Below the pieces are notes generated by a model. It made no database searches. It saw only the letters and a list, made by a program, of their open reading frames with translations, and was not told where the DNA came from. Positions 57,207 to 64,000 of a stretch of 64,000 bases of DNA are shown in pieces (the first letter of the stretch is position 1; each line of letters opens with the position of its first letter). This DNA is from Urinicoccus massiliensis (lineage in GTDB: Bacteria > Bacillota > Clostridia > Tissierellales > Peptoniphilaceae), in NCBI RefSeq assembly GCF_900120405.1, contig NZ_LT635492.1, forward strand, positions 639,478 through 703,477, written 5' to 3'. Position numbers and translations under genes: made by a program.

Positions 57207-59070
57207 AGGGGTCTAGGATAATTAGGTTTAACATTTCCTCTCCATCGTAGTCGCAAATGGCTGATAGGAGCATACCACAGGATTCTTCTCCCATCATCTT
57301 CCGGGCCGGCAGGTTGGTAATGGCTAAGAGCTTTTTGCCTACCAATTCTTCGGCTGTATAGAAGTTTTTAATGCCGGACAGGATGGTCCTGTCTTGGCCG
57401 CTGCCATCGTCCAGGGTGAACTTCAAGAGTTTCTTGGACTTGGGTACTTCTACACATTCTTTAACCTTGACAACCCTAAAGTCTGATTTTGAGAAGGTAT
57501 CAAAGTCCACTTCTTCTTGGAAGAGGGGTTCGATTTGGATCTTAGAAAGGTCCAGGTCTTTCACAGGAGTGGCTTCTGCCTTGGGGCTTGCTGCCTTGCC
57601 TTCTGTTTCTCCTTCCAGGGGCTTCATGGTAGGAAAGAGGATTATATCCCGGATGCTGGCTTGGTCTGTTAAGAGCATAATCATTCGGTCTACACCAATT
57701 CCCAGGCCTCCTGTGGGAGGAAGTCCTACTTCCAGGGCATTGATGAAGTCGTAGTCCATGGGATGGGCTTCGTCGTCTCCCTCTTTCTTGTCTTCCAATT
57801 GTTTTTCAAAGCGGCCCTTTTGGTCAATGGGGTCGTTTAATTCTGAAAAGGCATTGGCAAATTCCCAAGTGTTGATAAAGGCTTCAAAGCGTTGGGTAAT
57901 TTCCGGATGGTCGGGATTTCTCTTGGAAAGGGGAGAAATTTCCACCGGGTGGCCAATGACGAAGGTGGGTTGAACCAGCTTTTCTTCGCAGTATTCTTCA
58001 AAGAGTTCACTTAAAACGTGGCCCTTGGTCCAGAAGGCTTCAGGTTTAAGGCCGTGTTTTTTGGCCAAGTCCAAGGCTTCTTGGTCGGTCTTTACTTGGT
58101 CAAAGTCAATACCGGCGTATTCTTTTACGGCATCATGCATGGTGATCCGTCTCCAAGGAGGGGTCAGGTCAATGTCCACACCTTGGTAGTTGATCTTGGC
58201 TGTTCCCAATACTTCTTGGGCTACATAGGCAAACATGTTTTCTGTAATCCGCATCATTTCTTCATAGTCGGTATAGGCTTGGTATAATTCGATATTGGTA
58301 AATTCGGGATTGTGCCGGGTGTCGATGCCTTCATTTCGGAACATCTTGCCCATTTCATAGACCTTGTCAAAGCCCCCGACAATAAGGCGCTTTAGGAAAA
58401 GTTCGTTGGCAATCCGCATTTGCATGTCAATATCCAAGGCATTGTGGTGGGTTAAGAAGGGACGGGCATTGGCTCCACCAGCCACGGTTCCCAGGATGGG
58501 GGTGTCCACTTCCAAATAGCCCAGGTCATCTAAAAAGCGGCGGATAGCCTTGATGATCTTGGACCGTTTAATGAAAATTTCCTTGTTTTCAGGATTGACA
58601 ATGAGGTCTACATAGCGTTGACGGTAGCGAAGGTCTGTGTCCTTGAGGCCGTGGAATTTTTCGGGTAAAATTTGCAGGCTCTTACTTAAGAGGACGGCTT
58701 GGGTCACCCGGATGGAAACTTCTCCAGCCTGGGTGGTAAAGACCTCTCCCTTGATGCCGACAATGTCTCCAATATCCCAGGCCTTCACATCTGCATAGCC
58801 CTCTTCCAGGACGTCTTTTCGGGCGAAAAGTTGAATCCGGCCCTTCATGTCTTGAAGGTCCAGGAACATAATCTTTCCATGGCCCCGTTTACTCATAATC
58901 CGTCCGGCCACAGAAACTTCCTTGCCTTCGTAGTCTGAATAATGGTCTTTAATGTCTGTGGAATACTCTTTTACATCGTATTTCTCATGGACAAAGGGAT
59001 TTTTCCCGGCATCTTGGAGTTCTTGTAACTTTTGACGCCGCATGAGTCGCATTTCATTTAAATTTTCCAC
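57178..59070 (-). CDS. lysS: lysyl-tRNA synthetase with C-terminal tRNA-binding domain
   Basis: A 630-residue class II LysRS, about 130 residues longer than the usual enzyme. N-terminal OB anticodon-binding domain ([20 protein letters not shown]), then class II motifs: motif 1 region [20 protein letters not shown], motif 2 [20 protein letters not shown], motif 3 [12 protein letters not shown]. After a linker rich in Ala, Lys, Glu (about 500-520), a Trbp111/EMAPII-like tRNA-binding domain follows ([20 protein letters not shown] ... SKIY). Start GTG at 59070 behind AGGAGGTAGAAAA. Third gene of dus-greA-lysS. Confidence 0.96.
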   Translation of the reverse strand: MENLNEMRLMRRQKLQELQDAGKNPFVHEKYDVKEYSTDIKDHYSDYEGKEVSVAGRIMSKRGHGKIMFLDLQDMKGRIQLFARKDVLEEGYADVKAWDIGDIVGIKGEVFTTQAGEVSIRVTQAVLLSKSLQILPEKFHGLKDTDLRYRQRYVDLIVNPENKEIFIKRSKIIKAIRRFLDDLGYLEVDTPILGTVAGGANARPFLTHHNALDIDMQMRIANELFLKRLIVGGFDKVYEMGKMFRNEGIDTRHNPEFTNIELYQAYTDYEEMMRITENMFAYVAQEVLGTAKINYQGVDIDLTPPWRRITMHDAVKEYAGIDFDQVKTDQEALDLAKKHGLKPEAFWTKGHVLSELFEEYCEEKLVQPTFVIGHPVEISPLSKRNPDHPEITQRFEAFINTWEFANAFSELNDPIDQKGRFEKQLEDKKEGDDEAHPMDYDFINALEVGLPPTGGLGIGVDRMIMLLTDQASIRDIILFPTMKPLEGETEGKAASPKAEATPVKDLDLSKIQIEPLFQEEVDFDTFSKSDFRVVKVKECVEVPKSKKLLKFTLDDGSGQDRTILSGIKNFYTAEELVGKKLLAITNLPARKMMGEESCGMLLSAICDYDGEEMLNLIILDPSIPAGSKIY

Positions 59071-59087
59071 TTTTCTACCTCCTGGCC

Positions 59088-59561
59088 CTAGAGTGAAATT
59101 TCAACAACTTCGTAGTGAATCACTCCATCCGGCACTTCAACTTCTGCTACATCGCCGATTTTGCAACCAATCAAGGCTGCTCCCACCGGGCTTTCATTGG
59201 AAATTTTTCCCTCCAAGGGGTCTGCTTCAGCTGAACCTACAATATCGAAAACATCTTCTTGGCCGGATTTTTTATCCTTGACCTTGACATGGGTTCCTAC
59301 GCCAACAGTGTCCTTGTCAATTTCGTTTTCTTCAACCACCTTGGCATTTCTAACCATGTTTTCCAGCTTGGCAATTCTTTCTTCTACATGGGCTTGTTCA
59401 TTTTTAGCCTCATCGTATTCTGAATTTTCAGACAAGTCCCCGTAACCCAAGGCCACGCGAATTCTTTCAGCCACTTCCTTACGGCGAACTGTTTTTAAAT
59501 ACTCAATTTCTTTTTCAATCTTATCCAACCCTTCCGGGGTGAAAAATATATCCTTATCCAT
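59088..59561 (-). CDS. greA: transcription elongation factor GreA
   Basis: A 157-residue GreA that rescues backtracked RNA polymerase by stimulating transcript cleavage. The N-terminal coiled coil spans about 10-75 and has the tip residues [18 protein letters not shown], including the acidic pair that holds Mg2+. The C-terminal FKBP-like domain ends [23 protein letters not shown] at 59561 follows GGAGAGAA. It sits between dus and lysS, the usual order in Firmicutes, 17 bases before the lysS start. Confidence 0.97.
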   Translation of the reverse strand: MDKDIFFTPEGLDKIEKEIEYLKTVRRKEVAERIRVALGYGDLSENSEYDEAKNEQAHVEERIAKLENMVRNAKVVEENEIDKDTVGVGTHVKVKDKKSGQEDVFDIVGSAEADPLEGKISNESPVGAALIGCKIGDVAEVEVPDGVIHYEVVEISL

Positions 59562-59638
59562 TCTTCTCTCCTAACCTAAACAAGACTCATCTCTTGCTTT
59601 AATAATGTGAATTATTATAGCCAATAAAGGGGAAATTG

Positions 59639-60550
59639 TCAAGGATGGATCTGGTCTTCCTGGTAATTTACCAGGATTTGCCTGATTTCTTCCCTGTCCT
59701 TGGCCCTCATTAAGGCTACTTTGACTTCCTTGCAAGACTTTAGTCCCTTCATGTAGGCTAAAAGGTGCTTGCGCATTTCTAAAATTCCCTGTTTTTCTCC
59801 ATAATAGGCCAGGGCCTTGTCCAAGTGGTCCATCATGACCCGGATTCTTTCCTCCAGGCTGGGCTGGATGCCCTGGAAGATCCAGGGGTTGCCAATGGCC
59901 CCCCGGCCAATGTAAACCCCAGCCAAGTCCTTGGCGGCCAAGCGGTCCTGGGCTTCTTGGATGGTAAAAATATCCCCATTGCCGTAGACGGGAATTTTTA
60001 CTTCCCGGGCCAGGCGGTGGATAAAGTCCCAATCACTTTTCCCCTCATAGTACATGTCCCGGGTCCGACCGTGGATAACCAGGTAGTCCGCCCCGGCCTC
60101 CTGGGCCCTTAGGGCCAGGTCCATACCCAGCTCATCCTCATGAAAGCCCTTACGGGTCTTGACTCCCACAGGACGGTTAGCCGCCTCCTTGACCCTTTGG
60201 ATGATTTCAAAGGCCCTGTCTTGGTCCAGCAAGAGGCCAGATCCAGACCGGGACTTGACAATCTTAGGCGCCGGACAACCCATGTTGATTTCAAAGGCCA
60301 CAAAGCCCGGCAGGTGGTTTAAGTATTCCCGGACACAGGTTTCCATAATCTGGGGGTCGTCGCCAAAAATTTGTAGACTTGTATTTTTCTCCTGGGGTGG
60401 GGTCAGCATCTTTAGGGTTTTTTTATCCTTGTAGTAGAGGGCCCGCATACTGACCATTTCCGTTACCATGCCGGCGGGATGAAAGTCATCCACAATGGCC
60501 CGGTAGCAGGGGTCTGTATAGCCCGCCAGGGGTGCTAGGTATAGGTTCAT
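59639..60550 (-). CDS. dus: tRNA-dihydrouridine synthase
   Basis: A 303-residue flavin-dependent Dus enzyme that reduces uridine in the tRNA D-loop. It has the TIM barrel with YLAPLAGYTDPCYRAIV at the N terminus, the catalytic Cys in EINMGCPAPKIVKSRSGSG (about residues 88-106), the FMN-phosphate region VGVKTRKGFHED, YLVIHGRTRDMYYEG and VYGNGDIFT. The DusB group is probable from gene context. First gene of the dus-greA-lysS operon. ATG follows AAAGGATACC. Confidence 0.94.
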   Translation of the reverse strand: MNLYLAPLAGYTDPCYRAIVDDFHPAGMVTEMVSMRALYYKDKKTLKMLTPPQEKNTSLQIFGDDPQIMETCVREYLNHLPGFVAFEINMGCPAPKIVKSRSGSGLLLDQDRAFEIIQRVKEAANRPVGVKTRKGFHEDELGMDLALRAQEAGADYLVIHGRTRDMYYEGKSDWDFIHRLAREVKIPVYGNGDIFTIQEAQDRLAAKDLAGVYIGRGAIGNPWIFQGIQPSLEERIRVMMDHLDKALAYYGEKQGILEMRKHLLAYMKGLKSCKEVKVALMRAKDREEIRQILVNYQEDQIHP

Positions 60551-60562
60551 GGTATCCTTTCT

Positions 60563-60590
60563 AAAAAACCCCCCGCTAAGCGGGAGGTTC
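60563..60590 (-). terminator. terminator of the coaX operon
   Basis: Minus strand AACCTCCCGCTTAGCGGGGGGTT-type stem followed by T residues, just after the coaX stop at 60594. Confidence 0.88.
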
Positions 60591-60593
60591 TTG

Positions 60594-61367
60594 TTAATGG
60601 TTCATTTCATAGACAATCCGCAAACCGTCTAGGGTTAAATAGCGATCAATGAGGATGTCGTACTTACTCCGACTGACCAACATGGTGGCAAAGCCTCCTG
60701 TTGCAACAATATTTACGTCTTGGGCCTTCTTTTTGGATTCCTTTAAGATGGACTCGATAATCCCGTCAATCATGCTGGAAAATCCGAAGTAGAGGCCTGA
60801 CTGCATACTGGTTACAGTGGTCTTGGCAATGACCTTGGGGGCTTCTACAATTTCAATCTTGGGCAGCTTAGAGGTCCGCATAAAGAGGGCATCGGCACTG
60901 ATGCCGATTCCCGGCAGGATCAAGCCTCCCAGGTATTGTCGTTTTTCGCTGATGACACAAAAAGTAATGGCCGTTCCAATGTCAATGACAATCAAGGGGC
61001 CACCGTATTTTTCCAGGGCTCCTACGGCATTGACAATCCGGTCTGCCCCCACTTCCTTGGGGTTGTCGTAGCAAATGTTCAAACCGGTTTTAATTCCCGC
61101 CTCCACAACAATGGGGTCCTTGTGGAAGTACTTTACAATCATATTGGGCAGGGTATGCATAAGGTTGGGGACAACGGAAGAAATAATGACGTCGTCAATC
61201 ATTTCCGGTGTAATTTCCCTGTTGGCTAGAATTTGTTGGAAAAGCAGGCCGTATTCGTCACTGCTTTTGTTTTTGTCGCTGGCAATCCGCCAGTCGTGGA
61301 TCAGTTCCTTTTCCTTGTAGACACCAAAGACGATATTGGTATTTCCTACATCAATCACTAATAACAT
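60594..61367 (-). CDS. coaX: type III pantothenate kinase
   Basis: A 257-residue CoaX that phosphorylates pantothenate in the first step of coenzyme A synthesis. The ASKHA-fold motifs are present: DVGNTNIVFGVY (residues 5-16, phosphate loop), VGADRIVNAVGA (about 101-112, pantothenate site) and VIDIGTAITFCVIS (about 121-134). The usual DIGTATTFD is slightly altered (AITFC). It directly follows an ECF-transporter S component gene (adjacent stop and start), suggesting that the transporter brings in pantothenate for this enzyme. Confidence 0.95.
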   Translation of the reverse strand: MLLVIDVGNTNIVFGVYKEKELIHDWRIASDKNKSSDEYGLLFQQILANREITPEMIDDVIISSVVPNLMHTLPNMIVKYFHKDPIVVEAGIKTGLNICYDNPKEVGADRIVNAVGALEKYGGPLIVIDIGTAITFCVISEKRQYLGGLILPGIGISADALFMRTSKLPKIEIVEAPKVIAKTTVTSMQSGLYFGFSSMIDGIIESILKESKKKAQDVNIVATGGFATMLVSRSKYDILIDRYLTLDGLRIVYEMNH

Positions 61368-62144
61368 TTAGTTTGTAATCCTTTCTCTTACAGCATTGGC
61401 CACGGCCGCTGTAATAATGACTGCGATAATTGCTTCCGGCACCCCACTGGTAAAGATAAAGGAAAAAATAACCTTTCGGGCCATTTCCAGGGATGCGTCC
61501 GGCTTGATGGCTGCCAGGAATCTTTCTGCAAAGAAGATGTAGATTCCTCCCATAACCATAATGGTGTGCATAATGGTGGCGACAAAGGCGCTGACCATTA
61601 CGGCAAAGTTCTTTTCATCGTATTTCTTTAGATAGAAGAACAAAACAAGGCTCACAATGGATAGGACTCCATTGAGGATGGCTGCATAGATTTTTACTTC
61701 TGGTACTAAAGACCGGTAGAGGCCATAGAGTAAGAAGGCAATAATAGCAATCCAGCCCACTTGAACCACTTTTTTGGTGGTGTGGGAGTCCTTGTTTTTT
61801 AAAAATTTAAATAAATAACCAGCAATGAGACCAAGGAGGATCCTGGGCACAATGGAAATTAAGGGGTTGTAAAAGCAAAAGCTGATGGCTGTTGGCCGGG
61901 TAATGGCGTTAAATAAACTAGATAGGCCAAAAATAAGGCCAACCAAGCCCCCTACCAGGGGTCCTTCCAGCACGGCCCCAATAATAACCGGGATGTGCAT
62001 GGTGGTTGCATTTAGGGGTCCAATGGGGACAAATCCCAGGGGGGTTAGGCCCAAAACAAAGGTGATGGCCCCTAACATGGCTACAATGACAAGGCGTCTT
62101 GTAGCACTTTTTTGACTGACTGCTGATTTGTTTGTTTGATTCAT
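61368..62144 (-). CDS. ECF transporter S component, probably for pantothenate
   Basis: A 258-residue membrane protein with about six to seven segments. The ECF_trnsprt pattern is visible: VIVAMLGAITFVLGLTPLGF, PVIIGAVLEGPLVGGLVGLI and ISFCFYNPLISIVPRILLGL. S components bind a vitamin and use shared ECF energising proteins, none of which is in this window. Co-transcription with coaX is the ground for suggesting pantothenate. A predicted extra charged loop (KNKDSHTTKKV) lies between segments. Confidence 0.88.
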   Translation of the reverse strand: MNQTNKSAVSQKSATRRLVIVAMLGAITFVLGLTPLGFVPIGPLNATTMHIPVIIGAVLEGPLVGGLVGLIFGLSSLFNAITRPTAISFCFYNPLISIVPRILLGLIAGYLFKFLKNKDSHTTKKVVQVGWIAIIAFLLYGLYRSLVPEVKIYAAILNGVLSIVSLVLFFYLKKYDEKNFAVMVSAFVATIMHTIMVMGGIYIFFAERFLAAIKPDASLEMARKVIFSFIFTSGVPEAIIAVIITAAVANAVRERITN

Positions 62145-62180
62145 TTTTACCTCCGATCCAGCTCTATTTCTAGATGCCGG

Positions 62181-63131
62181 TCATTCTAGGGACTCCCTTC
62201 CGGGTAGTCCGCCGCAATTATGGACAGCTACACTGTTGTAAATGGCTTGGGAGATGACCTCTGTTGCCATGGCTCCCACCAGGGAGACGTCTGCCTCCAC
62301 TTGACCTGTAGCCAGACAGAAAATGGTGTCCCCATCATTGGCGGTATGGACGGGAAAGATACTTCTTGCATAGCCATTGTGGGCCATGCCGGCGATTTTT
62401 TGGCATTGGGCCTTGTTAAACTTGCCGTTGGTGGCCAGGCAGGCAATGGTTGTATTGCCCCCGATGAAATTTCGCCCCTCTTGGTTAAAGAGGGCCTGGC
62501 GGGTGTTGATAAAAGACTTCTTTTCCCGGTCATAGGCTCCGGCAATTTTTTCATTGTTTCTGGCATCGTAGATGTCTCCAAAGGCATTGGTAATAACAAG
62601 AGCTCCCACAACTAGGTCGCCTACCTTCATGGAAGCTGTTCCCAGACCGCTTTTCATGGCATAGTCCAGGCCCTTATATTTTCCCACGCTGGCCCCTAGG
62701 CCGGCACCAACCAGGCCTTGGGCTGTTTCTTCCTTGGCATTGACTACGGCTTGGTAGCCTTCCTTGGCGCCCGGTCGAATTTTTGGGTCACCAGTGGTCA
62801 AGTCAAAAATAACAGCGCCAGCCACAATGGGCACTTGGGCTACGACAACATCCAGACCAATCCCTCTTTCTTCCAGGGCCTTCATAATTCCGTCCCCCAC
62901 GGCAAGACCATAGGCTGATCCCCCAGATAGGAAGATGGCATTGACTCCCTGGACCGTATTTTCCGGTTTTAAAAGGTCTGTTTCCCGGGTCCCCGGGGCA
63001 GCTCCACGCACATCAACACCGGCTACTGTCCCTTCTGGAGGAAGGATAACTGTAACCCCTGTAAGGCCTTCTTTGATTTCGCTGTGGCCTACCTTGATGC
63101 CTGGAACATCTGTGATTGATCCTTTAAACAT
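62181..63131 (-). CDS. P1-family peptidase (DmpA / L-aminopeptidase-D-esterase type)
   Basis: A 316-residue Ntn-hydrolase-like peptidase. Family signatures are ITDVPGIKVGHSEIKEGLTG near the N terminus, GGSAYGLAVGDGIMKAL (about 70-86), and FIGGNTTIACLATNG (about 222-236), where self-cleavage before the Thr would expose the N-terminal nucleophile. AGMAHNGYARSIFPVHTAND follows. Its substrate is unknown; relatives cleave D-amino-acid amides or beta-peptides. ATG follows AAAGGAGTCAAAGAC. First gene upstream of the ECF/coaX genes, possibly one transcript. Confidence 0.93.
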   Translation of the reverse strand: MFKGSITDVPGIKVGHSEIKEGLTGVTVILPPEGTVAGVDVRGAAPGTRETDLLKPENTVQGVNAIFLSGGSAYGLAVGDGIMKALEERGIGLDVVVAQVPIVAGAVIFDLTTGDPKIRPGAKEGYQAVVNAKEETAQGLVGAGLGASVGKYKGLDYAMKSGLGTASMKVGDLVVGALVITNAFGDIYDARNNEKIAGAYDREKKSFINTRQALFNQEGRNFIGGNTTIACLATNGKFNKAQCQKIAGMAHNGYARSIFPVHTANDGDTIFCLATGQVEADVSLVGAMATEVISQAIYNSVAVHNCGGLPGRESLE

Positions 63132-63323
63132 GTCTTTGACTCCTTTTTCTATCTTTTGCTATTATAGCACACTTCTTTTCCATTACAAGCTTTAAATCTA
63201 AATTTTAACAAAATATGGCCCTTATTTTGCCCCTGGCTCCCAGTCCCCTTCTTATAAGGAAGAAAAGAATTTTTTTAAGACTTTCCTAATTTTTATAAAA
63301 TCTCACCAAATCAAGGAATCCAT

Positions 63324-63331
63324 GCTATAAT
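63324..63331 (+). promoter_or_regulatory. extended -10 promoter of the penicillin-binding protein gene
   Basis: TGCTATAAT (63323-63331) with no good -35 hexamer, about 45 bases before the start codon. Confidence 0.5.
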
Positions 63332-63375
63332 AGAAATGGTATTCTAGATAAATACACCATGAAAGGAAGGTTTCT

Positions 63376-64000
63376 ATGAGTCAACGACCACGCTCAAGGT
63401 CAAAATCCCACAAGGGATTTGGATTCCTAGGCGCTTTAAAGGTATTATTTTTATTGGGTTGCATCCTCCTGGTTAGCCTAGGTGGGATCCTGGCAACCTA
63501 TACCATTTCAACCCTCAAAGATTCTCCGGACATCGACCCCAAGAACTATCGAAAAGTCCTCTCTGAAACCAGTGGAGTTTACGATAAAGACGACCAGCTT
63601 GTGGAAAGACTTGTCCAAAACGAATACTTAGAATTCGTCCCCTTGTCCCAAATTCCTGAGTCCATGCAAAAGGCTGCTGTGGCCATTGAGGACGAGCGGT
63701 TTTATAAGCACTCCGGTGTGGACTTCCGCCGGGTGGTTTCAGCCATGATCTACGATTTAAAGACCCGGTCCCTGGACCAAGGGGCTTCAACCATTACCAT
63801 GCAGCTGGCAAAGAACCTCTATACCAGCCACGACAAGACCTTTGGCCGGAAGTTAAAGGATATTTACAATGCCTACCGCTTGGAAAATGAACTTTCTAAA
63901 CCAGAAATTTTAGAGGGCTACTTAAATTCAGCCTCCTATTCCAAGGGGACTGTAGGTGTTCAAGCGGCCGCCAAGACCTTTTTCAACAAGGACGTATCTG
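63376..64000 (+). CDS. class A penicillin-binding protein (PBP1A-like), 5' part only
   Basis: The first 208 codons; the gene runs off the window. A short basic cytosolic tail (RPRSRSKSHKG), one membrane anchor (about 20-48) and the GT51 glycosyltransferase domain follow. Its motifs are visible: motif 1 AAVAIEDERFYKHSGVDFRR (about 97-116, with the catalytic Glu), motif 2 GASTITMQLAKNLY and motif 4 ILEGYLNSASYSKGTVGVQA. The transpeptidase domain must lie beyond 64000. ATG follows AAAGGAAGG. It polymerises and crosslinks peptidoglycan. Confidence 0.95.
   Translation, partial: MSQRPRSRSKSHKGFGFLGALKVLFLLGCILLVSLGGILATYTISTLKDSPDIDPKNYRKVLSETSGVYDKDDQLVERLVQNEYLEFVPLSQIPESMQKAAVAIEDERFYKHSGVDFRRVVSAMIYDLKTRSLDQGASTITMQLAKNLYTSHDKTFGRKLKDIYNAYRLENELSKPEILEGYLNSASYSKGTVGVQAAAKTFFNKDVS

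Overview
The window reads as a chromosomal segment of a low-G+C Gram-positive anaerobe, most probably a Gram-positive anaerobic coccus of the Tissierellia (Peptoniphilaceae-like: Peptoniphilus, Urinicoccus, Anaerococcus and relatives). The pointers are AGGAGG-type ribosome sites, an S-box (SAM-I) leader on metK, the dus-greA-lysS gene order, a lysyl-tRNA synthetase with a C-terminal tRNA-binding domain, and mobile-element genes typical of Clostridia (MobA/MobL relaxase, DUF3847, CD1845-type protein). The genus is an inference; no rRNA or tRNA gene is present.

The window is a mosaic. Two G+C-richer blocks are ordinary core chromosome. The first (about 4.9-18.7 kb) holds a small alarmone synthetase, the hibernation factor HPF, an aromatic-acid-exporter-like protein, a two-component system, a YihY-family protein, comF-recD2, metK with its riboswitch, an amino-acid symporter and a secreted nuclease. 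The second (about 57.2-64 kb) holds lysS, greA, dus, coaX with an ECF-transporter S component, a P1 peptidase and the start of a class A penicillin-binding protein.

Between and before these lie A+T-rich accessory regions. 0-4.75 kb: an ECF sigma/anti-sigma pair, then a small defence-like island (GIY-YIG nuclease, DUF262/HNH protein) bordered by debris: an exact 66-bp piece of the relQ-like gene and a scar of a type I hsdM gene. 18.4-28.6 kb: small regulators with membrane proteins, a DtxR-like regulator, IS3- and IS256-family insertions, hsdS debris, dps, a split-barrel flavoprotein and a ~500-bp direct duplication. 28.8-33.9 kb: a siderophore-type ABC uptake operon with a methyltransferase and a cupin protein, behind a Fur-like box and divergent from a Crp/Fnr-type regulator. 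34.4-44.6 kb: a ten-gene P19/FTR1-type iron-uptake locus (Tp34/P19 lipoprotein, FTR1 permease, DUF2318 and DUF4418 proteins, FMN-binding lipoprotein, two ATPases, three FtsX-like permeases) with a 1,026-bp tandem duplication, followed by decayed feoA/feoB genes. 45.5-57.2 kb: a degraded mobilizable element with a MobQ-type relaxase split by an ISL3 insertion (8-bp target duplication visible), a putative oriT, DUF3847, CD1845 and RepA_N pieces, XRE regulators, a BlaI/M56 pair with a secreted protein of unknown function, and a foreign copy of the lysS 3' end.

The main structural result is that about 75 bp covering the lysS stop codon and terminator occurs at both 46.05 kb and 57.13 kb, bracketing the mobilizable segment. 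A second module (terminator plus 3' end of the CD1845 gene) occurs three times (34.2, 45.7, 57.0 kb). The iron locus and the mobilizable segment therefore look like cargo assembled at the lysS 3' end by repeated recombination between these modules. Three iron- or stress-related promoters (siderophore operon, dps, split-barrel protein) carry Fur/PerR-like 7-1-7 boxes, which suggests that much of the accessory cargo serves metal acquisition and oxidative-stress defence.
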